Positions 35,886-50,177 of a DNA stretch of 64,000 nucleotides are shown piece after piece. The position numbers and the translations under genes are program-made. How positions within the stretch are numbered: the stretch's first letter is position 1; each line of letters opens with the position of its first letter. The stretch is from Gaeumannomyces sp. JS-464 (taxonomy: Eukaryota; Ascomycota; Sordariomycetes; Magnaporthales; Magnaporthaceae), in NCBI GenBank assembly GCA_002197995.1, contig NGZR01000003.1, forward strand, positions 3,472,001-3,536,000. The letters are read 5' to 3'. Under the pieces are notes generated by a model that was not told the origin of the DNA, did not search any database, and was given only the letters and a program-made list of their open reading frames with translations.

Positions 35886-36894
35886 CTTTGATCCAATTCC
35901 GTCTGGATGGCTCGCGAACGGTACTAGCCGAGGCGCCTACAGGGTGGGTGGGCACCTATGCACCGCTCATTAGCTCCTCGTTGAGATATATGTGCCTAGT
36001 CCCCGTAGCATGACTCCTTTTGGCGCCAAGTCTGGGTATAGATGCTGCCGAGGTCCAAGTGGCAGTACAGCCATATAGGAAAGCCAAACAGCTTGCATGT
36101 TCCAGATATGTGGTATACGAACTTAAAATCCGATGGGCAGTGTTGCGACAAGGGACTCGACCGAGTCAACATTTTTCAAGCACGGCCAACCAAAACTCCT
36201 CGGCAGATTTTCTGATAGATACGACGGTTGCTAAATTATTAAGCGAGCTTACCTACCTCGGTAGGTGTACCTATGCATCAATGGCCTTGGACAGGGCACG
36301 CTCGTTCCCGTATGGTCGTGTTGGTGCCGGAGAAGGGAGAGAGAAGAGAGACGACGACCGCACCCGCCACACCAGGAAACGAGTGCCGACCTGTGGATAT
36401 AAATGGGAAAGCATGAGCTAGATTCTTAGCGCGATAGTATACAAGGTGGTACAAAGCCCTTGGCGAGGTGACCGTCCATCGACAGTATTCGTCGAGCATG
36501 CTGTCTCAGCAAGCCGGCGTCCATGCTCTGTTTATCTCAAGCGAAGCGTATGGATGCACAAGTAATGCGGTGCCCAACCCTGGCCATCCGATGGAAGCCG
36601 ATCGCGGGGTATTAGAAGCCGATATGGATCTATGCGGGCACGATAAGCGGGGATGATTGGCCGATAGGCTTCTATGCGGCACGGAATGACGGAACAGGGA
36701 CAGGGATCGTCAGACTTTTTTGTCGTCTCCAGCAATCAGACCTAATATCTACTTCGGATTTCCGGGTCGAGCTCTGCTTCGCAAAAGTGTCTCACAATTC
36801 AAGTGTCAGCCTACTTAGCGTTCAATGGAGCCGGACCCTGCCCAGCCCTGAACACGAGAAACGCCAATGGCATCTCCGTAGCCATTGAGTCACC
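35886..36894. promoter_or_regulatory. Divergent intergenic region, acyltransferase / DUF155 gene
   Basis: About 1 kb holding the two promoters; a TTACCTACCTCGGTAGGTGTACC motif lies at about 36249-36271. No gene seen. Confidence 0.45.
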
Positions 36895-38307
36895 ATGGGG
36901 CCGTCCTACCACCACCTCGCCGCCTCTCTCCGCCGGTCCGTCCACACTAACGCCGCCCTCCACGCTACCCGAGGCCGACCGACCATCGCAGGCTCGACGG
37001 CGCCGCAGCGATGCTTTCACCGCACCGCCCCACCATGCTTACCACGGCAGCGCAACTTTTTCACCTCCAACGTCCTGATGCAGCAGGACGGGAGCAGTGA
37101 TCCTGCAGCCGTATCCGACTCGTCAAAACCCGATCAACGACCCTCCCCGCTGCTCCTCGTGAACTCAAGCAGCAGCAGCAGCAACAACGGCAACAGTAGC
37201 AGACAGGCCGGCAGCAAGGCATCAAAACGCAGCAAGACACCCGTGGGGCGTGGTAAGAACCCCCTACGTGCAGTGGCCGCCAAGGCCCAGCGGCAGCCCA
37301 GCGGCGGCAGCAGCAGTAGCGGCAGCGACGGCCGCGGCGGCGGTGTCTGGGCACGTCTGGACGACGACGGGGGAGCGTCGCTCGTCAGCGCCGTGTGCGT
37401 GGCCGAGGGTTCGCCATGGACAAGGTCACGGCCATCCTCTCGGCCCACGGCTTCTCGCTCGACCCGGACGGGACCGGGTTCGAGCCGCACGAGGTGGTGC
37501 ACGCGCGGGGCCAGGCGCAGGGCGACATCTTCGTCTTCCCCTCGGGCACCGTCGTCACCTGGGCCCTGCCCCGCGACGTGGCCGAGTCGCTGGCCACGCG
37601 CACGCTCCTGCCCGCCGCCGAGGAGCCGCACCTGCGCAGCCACGAGACCGAGGACCTCGAGTTCGTCAAGGACCCGGACCGCGAGGCCAGCGCCGTTGTC
37701 GGCGACGAGACGGTCGTCCTGGGCACCCGCCGCGAGCGCGACGACGGCGGCCGGCTCGACACCACCCTAGCCCAGATCGCCTTCTCGTCCGGGCTGGCGC
37801 AGAGCACCAAGCTGGCCGTGCTCGAGACCTCGCTCAACGGCTACTTCGAGTCGATGCGTCGCCTGCCCGAGAACCTGTCGCGCGGCTCGGACCTGCGCCT
37901 CAACAACCGCCGCTTCATCCTCCAGAAGACGGGCGAGCTCCTCAGCCTGCGCGCCCAGCTGAACCACTACTCGGAGCTGACCGACTCGCTGCCCGACATC
38001 TTCTGGGAGAGCCGCGGGTCCGAGCGCAACCTCGAGGGCTACTTCGACCAGGTCGGCAAGGCCCTTGACGTCCGCGTCCGCATCCGCACCCTCAACGAGA
38101 AGATGGACTACGCCCAGGAGATGGCAAGCGTCCTGCGTGAGAATGTCGGCCCAGAAGCACGGCACCCGCCTCGAGTGGATAATCATCATCCTGATCGCCG
38201 TTGAGGTCATGTTTGAGCTCCGCCGTGTGTTTATGGAGCGGCACGATGAGGTGCCGCCGTCGCCGTCGCACTTGCGGCCGAGCGTCTCGAGCGTGGAGCC
38301 AACATAG
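36895..38307 (+). CDS. Mitochondrial DUF155 protein, RMND1/RMD1 (Mrx10) family
   Basis: Homologue of mammalian RMND1 and yeast Rmd1/Mrx10, inner-membrane proteins supporting mitochondrial translation. ATG 36895 opens a basic, Ser/Ala-rich presequence (MGPSYHHLAASLRRSVHTNA). A low-complexity stretch (poly-Ser with Asn, then basic) precedes the DUF155 domain: FAMDKVTAILSAHGFSLD, GDIFVFPSGTVVTWALP, EDLEFVKDPD, IAFSSGLAQSTKLAVLE, LNNRRFILQKTGELLSLR and LPDIFWESRGSERNLEGYFD. A C-terminal membrane helix (LEWIIIILIAVEVMFEL) ends it. There are two indels: one G missing at 37407-37409 (GAG-GGN-TTC) and one extra C at 38150-38152 (NVGQKHGTRLEW is otherwise restored). No intron. Confidence 0.88.
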
Positions 38308-39621
38308 CAATAGCGCTCCCGACATGCGGAATTTCATCTCCTCTCAGTATACAACTTGCTGGCCGCAAATCTCACGCCAAGTTATGTCTTTCTATACTCC
38401 GAATGATACCCATACTTTCCTCCTTTTCCCTCTTCTCATTTCTGATGCCCTATTTACTATGTCGGGCCAAACCCAACAATCCTCGAATTGTCTATATGTA
38501 ACATCACCATGTCAAGTAACTGGGAGCGATTCGCGAATCTTACATGATTGGAGTGGGCCGGTTGATGGATTCTCTTGCAGGCGTGTGTGCAACAGTGGAT
38601 TGCCTATGGGTGAATAGCCAGTGAGCATCCGCCTCGAGCTGTGGTTGTGATTTGACGGGGGTCGTTTGAGTGGATGATCTCCTTTTCAACTGACGTCTAG
38701 CCTGGCTTCCCGGCCCGACCCGAGCGGCTCGGCTGTTTCCATGATGCCTGGCCGGCGTGTGGCGGCAACCGGGCAGGCAGGTCCCACTGATGGTCATCCA
38801 TTGGAATCCACCAAGCGCCGGCCGAGAGACCCGGATGAGGGACCTCGTGCCAGAAGTGGCTTGCGGCATGCGCAAAATGGAGATGGAGCAGGACATGGCA
38901 ATCCGCAAATCTATTGTCGATAAAGTGAAAATATCTCCCCAAACTGACACAGAACAATAAATATCGAAGCAAAGACGTAAAAATAGAAGGAGGCCGTGGG
39001 GACTAGAGCGCATTTGACGAATTAGAATGGACCAAAGCTAGCCAGGCGAGCTCAATTCTTTTTCTCTAAAGCAAGCCAGCAGTCAAAACCACCAGACGCA
39101 GGCCCTGAAGTGCTACCACATGGCCGTTGCTCCCAACTACATTCGGCTGCGTCCTATTCGTGCTGCGAAGATCCTCCCCTTGTCATTAGACTAGACCAGG
39201 AACCGAGGTTTGCCCTCAACTCTGACGCCCCCCGTTTGTGAAACAAGAAGTAAGATGAACTCCCAGTCAAGGTGGGCCTTGACCAGCCGGGCTGCGTTGG
39301 TGGCCAACAGCGTGGCCTTCCCTTTTGTCGACGTGCGCCACCAAAGAAACCAGAATACTGAGAGAACAAAGAAGGAAAAGTTTGAATATTAGACTCAAGC
39401 AAGGTATAAAGAAAATGCGAGGGTTTAGGAAAAGTGATTCTAGGTATTGTGACACGGGCATAGCAACTCAAGCTTGGCGGCACGCCCGGCTTCACGGAGA
39501 GATACTTGGGGTAGGGGGGTTGCGATGCCGCGGCGACGCGCACCAAGTGCTCTAGCCCCCACCATCCCCCACTTTGTTCTTCTCAGCCAGCGGCACAAAA
39601 ATCGGTGGCCCCCTCAGGTCA
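38308..39621. other. Convergent intergenic region
   Basis: About 1.3 kb between the 3' ends of the DUF155 and Gln-rich genes. No gene, RNA or repeat recognised. Confidence 0.45.
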
Positions 39622-42600
39622 TGATTGGGGCCTAGGCTGTGCTCCGCCAGGGATAGGCACAGGCACGGGCGATGGACTCGTGTGCGAGAACCCGGCAGGG
39701 CTCGCGCTCATTTGCTGCCGTTGATGCGGCTGCATCGGAATCCCATTCATGGACGGCGATGCGCCCCCTGGTACGCCCACCACACCTGCTGGTGACGGTA
39801 CCTGCGGTCTCGGACCGGCTCCGGGGGGGATCTGTCCCATTATGCCGCCGTGCCCCGATCCCGGCTGGCCAACTGCCCGATTTGCCGCCACGGCGGCCAG
39901 CTGCTTCTGGACATCGAAGTTCCCTTTTAAGCCGATGCCCGCAAGCCCTGCGTTGGCCCCAACACCGCCACCACCTTGCATGAGCTTATCATTAAAAGCG
40001 CCTGCTTGCTGCTGCACAGATCTACGAACCTGGGCCTGCAGGGCCGCCTGGGCTTGTGATTGCTCAACGAGCTGGCTTTGCTGCGTGTCCGTCATGTGCG
40101 TGTAGAAGCCAGAAGGCCCCAGCGACGGCGACATGCCCTGCGAGGTCCCGTTTGGCTGCATTCCACCGCCTCCAGGAGCCATCGAGTATCGCTGTCCCTG
40201 ACTAGGGGTCATGGGACTGGGAGCAGACGGTGCATATGGCTGGTACCTGGGTTGCCCTGGCACTGTTGAGCATGTTGCTGCGGTTGTGGGTGGTGTTGCT
40301 GGGTCTGCCCGTACGCATGCTGCTGGGCAACGCCCATCTGCGGCTGTGGAGGCCGTGGCGGCATGTTCGCGGCGCCGTTGGTGTATTGTGGATATCCCTG
40401 TCGCTGGCCTGGGTGTTGTGAGTGGTGCGGCTGCTGCTGCTGCTGCTGGTACATTTGCTGATGGTGCTGCTGAGCTTGTTGGTGCTGCTGCATTGGATAG
40501 CCTGCTGTATATCCCTGCCCAGAGCTGGGGAATCTATGTTGCGATTGCTGTTGCGGCTGTGTGGGTGTGCCGACGGGTGCGCCGTGCGGCGCATAGCCAT
40601 GCGGTAGGCGCTGGGGCTGTGGCTGGCCCGGTGTGCCTGGGTATTGCATACTGGTGTGGCCGTACGGCGTCTGTGATTTGGCCAGCTGCTGAGCATATCC
40701 TGGCTGGTACCCATTTGGCTGGCGGTATTGTTGGGAAGGCGTCGGACGGTGCTGTGGATGTTGCTGCATTTGAGGGTGCGGTGATTGCTGAGGATGAGGC
40801 TGGTGCTGGGCCATCTGCGGTTGCATATTGCCCGCCATTGGCGGCCGCTGGTGCATCGGCTGGGGCAGGGCCTGGCCGGGGCTTTGTTGATAGTATGGGG
40901 GAGGGGCCGTGTTCGGCACCGGCGGCCGATTTTGGTTCGCAAAGTACCCCTGCTGCTGATTGGGGTACGGCACCCCGGCAGACATGCTTGGTGTCCTGTG
41001 GGGCTGCCGGGATGAGCCTGCCGAAGCCTGCGCCGCCTGCTGTCTCTGCTGTTGCTGTTGCGCTTGTTGCACCATCTGCTGCTGCTGCTGCTTCTGTCGT
41101 GCCTTGACCGTAGCCTCGTCCTCCTCGTTGATACCAGGGCGAACATCAGTTCGGATCTCGATTTTGGTGCTGATGAAGAGATCACCCAGTTTGTCGCCGT
41201 CGAGCCTTGAGACGGCGTACGGTGGCAGTTCCAAGATAATGTCCAGGAGATGGTTCTTCAGCGCCACATAGGCCTCCATCTCCTCGTCGCCCGGTTGCTG
41301 AACGATCAATGAACCGCCATGGAGCAAGTCCACGTTGACTGGTTCAGTCGATCTGCGGTTCTTGCTGGTCGGTAGCGTCAGGTTGCGGTTGCGCTGGTAG
41401 GACGCAAGCGTCTCAATGAGATCGGAGGCTTTGGTCAGCTTGTCATCTATGCTCTGTGCCTTGTCCTTCTCGGCGTTTGCCGTCGATTCCTCGAGACTGG
41501 GGTCGATAAGCTCCTCCCAGTTCGAAATTGCCTCCTGGACAAGATCTTCGTCGATATCGTCTGCAAGCCGCTCCTCCTCGGCGAGTTCATCCGGCGTATC
41601 GTCCGACGATTCTTCTGCCTCGATCATCCTTTGGTATTGTCGTTGCCCCACGCGTTGCCACCAGATGCGGCCAGCCTGGGTGGAGGAGACCACGGCAGAC
41701 GAGTCGTCCTTGGAGGGCGCAAAACTGGTGAACGCCCTCCGGAATAATGTCTCCATCTCTGACATTTCCAGCTCGACGGATGATGGCTTGGTGACCCGCC
41801 AAGCTCTGCGCCCGTTCCCTCTGTCTGGTCTTAACATGGGAGTGCGATGATGGGGTCGCGTTGGTGTAGTCGACCCATTGTCCCACGGAGACAGGCTGAG
41901 AGAAGTAAGTATGTCCCGCCCTGTAGGCGCACTTCTCGATGGGATCTGGGTGGTAGAAGCCGAGCACGTTGCCCTTGGTCGTGGTCTTAGCCGTCTTCGG
42001 GGCTTGCAAGGTGGGCAAGTTGGCGGCGGGCGGGAACAGATGGCCCAACGTCGGCGCCTGGATGCTTTTCTTGGTTGTAGGCGTGTAAGGCATGACCTTG
42101 GTGGCCATCACGCCAGGCGGGAGCCGGGCTGAAGACACATCTTTGAAGACGCCCTCGGGGCGGTTTGACGTCCTGACCGGCAACTGGAGATTCGTGTAGA
42201 GCGTTTTGGGTTGGGGCCAGGCCATAAACAGACAATGCAAATCGCCCATCAGGCTGCTCGCCGGAAAGACTTGTGCTGGGGAGTGCGCCGACAGCTGCAG
42301 GGTACGCGATTTCGCGGCGATACAGCTCTAGCGCCTGCTTCCTAAACTGGTGCGCCTGTGCGATTGCTTCATCGCTGGCGTCCGCGTTCTCCTCGAGATG
42401 GATGATTGCAGCTCGGAGATGGCATTTACAACTCGTTTGATGTCAGCCACGATATCATCCAAGGTGACATAGCGATCGTTGGACACCTTGTCGTCGATGG
42501 TGGTGGTGTTGGTGGCAGTGGGGGCAGGGGTAGAAGAAGTGTCGTCCAGCCTTTTGCCGTTTTGCTTGAGGCTCGTCGGAGGTGGCATCTGCAGCGACGG

Positions 42601-42984
42601 GTCGCGCGAGAATCGAGGGCTTGGGATCGTGTCTGTGCAGGAGCAGTCAAGGGGCCGAGGCGTCAGCAAAGAGGGCAAACTTGGGCGAAATCGTCGCAAG
42701 GCTTGACACGGGGGTTGAGCGCAGGGAGAAGAGGCAAGGGGGCGCGGCATACCGGCGCAAAACCTCGTAGAAATCCGAATGAGCTCCTTCTCGTCGCGTT
42801 GGCGCGACTGGTTTCCATTGACTGCAGGCGGCACATCGTCGATGCCGTTGGCCTTCTGGACGGCCGGGCCGTCCTCGGTCGCGTCGCGTTTCCGCTTTGT
42901 CGAAGACGTCGATGAATCTGGCGAGGCGGGAATTGATGGGGGAGCGCCCAGGCCATTGACCTGAGCGGGTGCGACGGCCGCCAT
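39622..42984 (-). CDS. Conserved fungal nuclear-type Gln-rich protein, function unknown (frameshifted)
   Basis: I recognise this as a conserved filamentous-fungal protein but know no assigned function. It starts at about 42984 (MAAVAPAQVNGLGAPP) with a basic SSTKRKRD patch, then a helical KELIR-DFYEVLRR, an intron (about 42758-42635), DTIPSPRFSRDPSLQ and YVTLDDIVADIKRVV. The middle has EQPDGRFALSVYGLAP, LPPGVMATKVMPYTPTTKKS, APTLGHLFPPAANLP and YFSQPVSVGQWVDYTNATPS, then FRRAFTSFAPSKDDSSAVV and an acidic EEERLADDIDEDLVQEAISN. The C-terminal third is Gln/Pro-rich with poly-Gln, as in transcriptional coregulators. Indels near 42775 (one G missing on the coding strand), about 42395, about 42225, about 41840 and about 40260 break it. 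A nuclear transcription role is inference from composition. Confidence 0.7.
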
Positions 42985-44372
42985 CCTTTCGGGGGGCGTT
43001 GGAGAAGCCAAAGCTGGCGTTGCAGGCGAGCGTGGTGCTGGTCAATTTTTATGCTCTTTTATTTTTTTTTTGTTCGCCCTTGCGAAATTCGCAGGGTTCG
43101 GAATGCCTCACTCAAGTGGGCGCTGATGCGGACGGGGACGGACGGCGGGAAACGAAGTGGGCTGGCCGCTGGTGGTTTGTCGCGCTTCGCGTTCGCGAGG
43201 ACGGGATTGCTGGATGGCTTTGCTGTGGCCTTGGTGCCACCCCAAAAATCCTCCCAGCTCAGCAGGCAGAGGCACGCTCTCAAGCCTGCCAGGACCTAGT
43301 TGGATCGAAAATCATCCAGATCCACCACCTAGACTCATCACCCCGGGTCAGAATGAACTGAAAACAGCCGCCTGCAAGCGCATCGGCGTCAATGAGTTTT
43401 TGGTTTGGTTTTTTTCTTTCCTTTCTTGGGATGCAGGCTGATCGAGGCTTCGCAGCATTGGAAAAACAGAGCGCCAGCCAGCCGATGTCTGCCACCTTCC
43501 CATTTGCAATTGCTGCTCCCTTCTCCCTTGCCTAATTTTCAGGTCTAACCGTAAGTGGCCTAGCGCAAGGATGACTGATTCAACTGGTCTGGTCACGTGA
43601 CCCACCCGCCCGTGCGCATTCCTGGCATTCGACAATGATAGAGAGATGCCTTCTACCTACCGAGCGCCTAGATCGATAAAATAATGCAAACAGCATATCG
43701 GGGGAGCTACGGCGAATGCATAGTCATAACTGAAAGTGTATGATATAGTATGCAAAGGTTCATGTGGCGGACGCGTTTTGAGGTCGGCAACGGCGGGCTC
43801 AGTCGGGCGATGATGATCGGTCACCATCTACAAGTCGATTCAAATCGCCCTGCTTCGCACATCGCATCCGTGAGCCTCTCGCGATCACGCCAGACGGTAC
43901 ACCAGTAGTTGTCTATAGCTAGGTCATCATAGTGCATAGTTTGCTACTCGGGCAGGCGTATTACGATACAATCGTTTGCGAGCCAAGGTCGTCAATTCAA
44001 GGAGAGCTAGCACCTCAGTGGCACTTGGGCCGAACCCTGGATCCCACATTTATCTTCACCAGGCACCTGTTACGGTCAGCAACGACGGCCGTAGAGCACA
44101 AGTTTCGATTTATTGTCTCATGTTCTGTAATCATACTGTATTTTACAATAGGAAACCTTCTCACTGATAAAAGAAGCTAATTTGTTGCTGTATGGCTCGT
44201 TGTTCGATGCTAGTGTGTGTCGAGGCAATGACCGAGGGATCCGGCCTCGCAGAAAGTTCGATTGTGAAAGGAAATCCAAAGTGTGGTTTGGGGGTAGGTG
44301 ACAACTACTATGAAGAACAATAAAACCAATGGCATTGTGCCCCGTCCGACCATACTAAGCTGCTGTGAACAC
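42985..44372. other. Intergenic region between Gln-rich gene and PEP4 3' end
   Basis: About 1.4 kb. A CTACCTACC motif lies near 43654. No gene recognised; presumably the Gln-rich gene's promoter and the PEP4 3' flank. Confidence 0.4.
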
Positions 44373-45717
<1,345 letters not shown>

Positions 45718-47459
45718 GGTGGCGACGGCGCTGCGCTGCGCGGCGAAGGACTCAGATTAATGAGAGTAATGATGGCTTAAGCAATTAACGTAGCGATGAT
45801 GGCAAGCAACTTGCACAGCGACCCCAGATGATGGCCACCGATGGGTTTCTTGTCGGGATGGGGGATGGAGAGAGTGTGTCGGGGAATTGGGATGATGCGG
45901 AGAGAGAGCCCTGGGTCGGGGTGGGCGATCGGGAGTGTTGGGGAGGTGGAGCTTACTCGTTTTAAGAGGGAGCTCCACTGGCCTGGGGAGGCAGCGGCGG
46001 CCTGACGCAGCTGTTCCTGGCTTGCGCGGCGGCTGCAGGCGGGAGCTGGTTGCTCTTGTGACAACACAGATGACGCAGGTCCTCCGACTCTTGGCAAAGC
46101 AGGTGGCGGCTGGGGCAACCTGCGCCGGAAGCCGCGGAGTTACTGGTCGACCTGCCTGCTGACCTAACCCGATTTTCAACCCTGGGCCGCTCGGATCATC
46201 TGTTGAAGAGAGTCAGCTCCGCGAATGAATGACCGGTCGCCCCAGGCGACGGCCCTGGGCCCTTTGCGCATTACCCACTGTAGATGCAACCAGCCCTGAA
46301 GTGGACGGTTGGACCTGCATGATTCTGTATCAATGATTAGCGGAAGTGCTGTCGAGAGACAGCCTAGGAGCCGGGCCGTTGTTCTCCCTCTACAAGACTG
46401 AACCCAATGCTAGATTGGTGAATGCCCATGGGCAGTGACGGAACATGGGCCTCGGTATCAATTGGCACTGAGGAACCTAGGGACCCATCAGCTGGATGAA
46501 ACGACCTGCGCTTGCAAGCTTACACAAGTGAAGACACAATCGTTGTCACCGATCCCATTCGGTGATGGTCGGCGCTCCTTCCCTTCCCAACTTTCTGCAG
46601 GGAGTCGATGCACATACCCGGGGCGATGAGCGTGTGGCGCTCGCCATCAAAACCTGCTCATCGGGTCCCGAGCGGTTTCAACGCAGGGGCAAACTCGTCC
46701 ATGGACGGCAAAAAAAAAAAAAAAAAAAAAGATACAAATAAGGACCTATTCCGGAACAGGGAGCCATACAGGAACAGGAGGAGTGCGCAAAAGCAGGTAA
46801 GTACCTGTGGAAGAAAACATGAACGTAAAAATCAAAGAAAACATGAGAATTGAAGCAATGGGTGCCATCGTTCGTCACGAACAAGCCCAGCTACGCATGG
46901 TGAGTAAGCACGAGAGACCAAGGACAACGGCCAAGAGAAATAAGTACGCAGCTCCTACCTAGGTACCTAGGTGGGTAGGTAGGTAGGGGTATGTTTTTTT
47001 TTTTTTACCAATCTCGATCCATATTCACCTCACTCCTCCTAACTAGGTAGCTTTCAGTTACAATCCCGATAGATCAGCAGGGGAGCGTTTTGTGTAAAGT
47101 TGAATGCATAAGATGGGAGCAACAGAAACACTAGCTCAATACTGAAACAGGATAGGCCGAGTCGAACTGTAGCTCTAGAGCCGATTTCGGCCAAGAAGCC
47201 CCGGGCGGTGAGTTTTTTTGCTTGTCGCCCACTATAAGCTTCTGCCAGCTGCTGCATGCAGCCCCCACCATCATCGACTTGACTCCCGCTGCCCCGCCAA
47301 AAACTTGACCTGTAGGAGCTCGCTACTCCGAGCTGGTTCTGAAATTTTCACCCTTCTCGACAACCTACACAGCTCCCTTTCTTCTCATCCTGAGGAGGGA
47401 CAAAATCAGAATCCTACCCGTCAATTTCACCATTACATCTCTCCAGACAACCGCAACCA
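45718..47459. promoter_or_regulatory. Divergent intergenic region, PEP4 / SHMT
   Basis: About 1.7 kb holding both promoters. Contains the A21 tract and a TACCTAGGTACCTAGGTGGG-type motif at 46955-46990. The last about 100 bp before the SHMT start is pyrimidine-rich. No gene seen. Confidence 0.45.
46710..46730 (+). repeat. A21 homopolymer
   Basis: Run of 21 A in the PEP4/SHMT intergenic region. Confidence 0.95.
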
Positions 47460-49154
47460 TGGCTGGATCTACGTACGCCCTGTCGTCGACGCACAAGGAG
47501 GTCCGTTACCCCTCTCTCACGACCTGCTGTCACCCTTACACAGCGAAGGGGCACTGGGTCGGATATTTGGATGGTACGATACAGGCTGACTTAACTCTGA
47601 TGTAGATGCTCGAGAAGTCTCTTCTCGACTCCGACCCTGAGGTCGCCGAGATCATGGTAAGCTTGGAACCCTCAGGCCCCGCCTGGCACAATTGGCTCTT
47701 CCGCTCACGATTCTTGCCAGAAAAACGAGATCCAGCGCCAGCGCGAGTCCATCATCCTAATCGCCTCGGAGAATGTCACGTCGCGCGCCGTCTTCGACGC
47801 CCTTGGCTCGCCCATGTCCAACAAGTACTCGGAGGGCTACCCCGGCAAGCGTTACTACGGCGGCAACCAGCACATTGATGAGATCGAGCTCCTCTGCCAG
47901 CGCCGCGCCCTCACGGCCTTCCACCTCGATTCGGACAGGTGGGGTGTCAATGTCCAGTGCCTGAGTGGCAGCCCTGCCAACCTCCAGGTCTACCAGGCCA
48001 TCATGCCTCCGCATGGCAGGCTTATGGGCCTGGACCTCCCACACGGTGGCCACTTGAGCCACGGCTATCAGACCCCTCAGCGGAAGTAAGGAGCCCAGCT
48101 TCTGCCTCATTCCCATTCTTTCAGTCCTGAGTCGCCCCGCTGACTGGACCGTCCATGCCTCCTCAGGATCTCTGCTGTTTCCACCTACTTCGAGACCATG
48201 CCGTATAGGGTAGACCTCGAGACCGGCATCATCGACTACGATCAACTCGCCAAGAACGCTGTGCTCTACCGCCCCAAGATCCTGGTCGCGGGCACATCGG
48301 CCTACTGCCGCCTGATCGATTACAAGCGCATGCGTGAGATTGCCGACTCTGTTGGTGCCTACCTCGTCGTCGATATCGCTCACATCTCTGGCCTCGTCGC
48401 GTCGGGCGTCATCCCTTCGCCCTTCGACTATGCTGATGTGGTCACCACTACCACGCACAAGTCGCTCCGTGGCCCCCGCGGCGCCATGATTTTCTTCCGC
48501 AAGGGCGTCCGCTCGGTGGATGCCAAGGGCAAAGAAGTCATGTACGACCTGGAGGAGCCCATAAACTTCTCCGTCTTCCCCGGCCACCAGGGCGGCCCTC
48601 ACAACCACACCATCACTGCACTGGCCGTCGCACTCAAACAGGCCGCCACGCCCGAGTTCAAGGCGTACCAGCAACAGGTCGTTGACAACGCCAAGGCCCT
48701 TGAGAAGAAGTTCAAGGCGCTGGGCCACAAGCTGGTCTCGGATGGCACAGACTCGCACATGGTTCTGGTCGACCTACGTGCCCACTCTCTAGATGGCGCC
48801 CGTGTTGAGGCTGTCCTGGAGCAGATCAACATTGCTTGCAACAAGAACAGCATCCCCGGCGACAAGAGCGCCCTGACTCCGTGCGGCATCCGTATCGGCA
48901 CCCCGGCTATGACCAGTCGTGGCTTCGGCACCACCGACTTTGAGCGCGTCGCCACCTATATTGACGAGAGCATCAAGATATGCAAGGAAGTCCAGGCTGC
49001 CCTGCCCAAGGAGGCCAACAAGCTGAAGGACTTCAAGGCCAAGGTCGCCAGCGGAGGGATCGCCAAGATCAACGATCTCAAGAAGGAGATCGCCGCCTGG
49101 TGCCATACCTTCCCCCTCCCCGTCGAGGGCTGGCGCACTGACGCTGGAATCTAA
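47460..49154 (+). CDS. Serine hydroxymethyltransferase, cytosolic
   Basis: PLP enzyme that interconverts serine plus tetrahydrofolate with glycine plus methylene-tetrahydrofolate. Four exons: 47460-47501, 47606-47656, 47721-48085 and 48167-49154, all GT..AG and in frame, giving 481 residues. The N terminus ([14 protein letters not shown]) has no mitochondrial presequence, so cytosolic. Motifs: [72 protein letters not shown], and the PLP lysine in [48 protein letters not shown] and the [14 protein letters not shown] end are typical. No indel in this gene. Two tiny 5' exons are usual for fungal SHMT. Confidence 0.97.
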
Positions 49155-49917
49155 GCCGATCTTCTGCACTGAAAACCATGTAGACGTTTGGCCGCTTCGT
49201 CTTCTAAGCCAGATGCTAACCAACTATCTACGCCCAAGGCTTCAGCATGAGGCGAGCTTTGCAATGGCTGGATAACCCGAGGCTTGCAGTGTGATATGGT
49301 GTTCTTTGCACCTGGTGTGCTTCTGAACCTTTTTTTTCCTTTTCTATCTTTATATCTTGCGTTTTCTCGACGTCTTTACTGTAAAAATGGAATTATTGGG
49401 GGCGACAGGGAATAGGGGGTCCAAAAATCGTGGGGGGAAATACGCATTTCCTCAGGCGTTGCGTTGCAATCTTTTCAACTGAAGGGCAACAGTGGAGTTT
49501 TGGTATCTGGAGCAGGGACTGCTTCAACGCGGTTCCGGGAAATAACTCAGCCTTTTCGATATTGATTTGTCGATATGCATTCGATACCTACTGAGCCAAT
49601 CTTGAAAATTATTTGTCCAAGTCACTGGGCCTCCCGTCGTCTCTCACCTCTGCTTTTCACCCAGATTGCCGATTTTATGACCGACTGACTCGCTTGATAC
49701 AGTGGGAGCCCGACTGCGAAGGTTATCTAATCGCCTGACTGTCCAGCAGAACCAGTACTGAAAGCAGGATTCTGCTGGCCCTAGAAAGGCTTCTCGCATG
49801 CCACCTGACTGCAAGAATATGAAATGGCGTAGGAAGGATAGAACCGAGGGAAGTACGAATGTACTGTGGAAAAAGGCAACCAGGTAACGACCTAGATATA
49901 GCAATAAAAGAAAGTAT

Positions 49918-49951
<34 letters not shown>
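49918..49951. repeat. (AAC)n microsatellite
   Basis: About eleven AAC units in a row, about 230 bp from the tRNA 3' end. Confidence 0.95.
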
Positions 49952-49953
<2 letters not shown>

Positions 49954-49995
49954 AGGGAAGGGATGGGCATTGTGTTATTTGTGGTGGGCAAAGAA

Positions 49996-50061
49996 GAAAA
50001 GGGAGGGGAGAAGAAAAGGGAGGGGAGAAGAAAAGGGAGGGGAGAAGAAAAGGGAGGGGAG
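49996..50061. repeat. 17-bp minisatellite, about four units
   Basis: Four near-perfect tandem copies of GGGAGGGGAGAAGAAAA, with purine-only sequence on the + strand, starting about 45 bp after the AAC microsatellite. Confidence 0.9.
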
Positions 50062-50177
50062 AAAAAAAAAGAGGCCAATGGACTGAAATTGGTGCGCCAT
50101 ATTGATTCATGGAGCAGCCGCTAGCCGCCTGTTTCGTGGGGTTTTGTGCTAACGGGAGGTACAAAGGAGCAAAAAGA

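Larger units (their letters stand above)
49155..50177. other. Intergenic region, SHMT 3' flank to tRNA
   Basis: About 1 kb. T-rich 3' end of SHMT, then an AAC microsatellite and a 17-bp minisatellite next to the tRNA. No protein gene seen. Confidence 0.5.

Noticed and set aside
34271..38307. A biosynthetic gene cluster around the acyltransferase
   Set aside because: Neighbours are a metallophosphoesterase and a mitochondrial DUF155 gene; no backbone enzyme, transporter or regulator is present.
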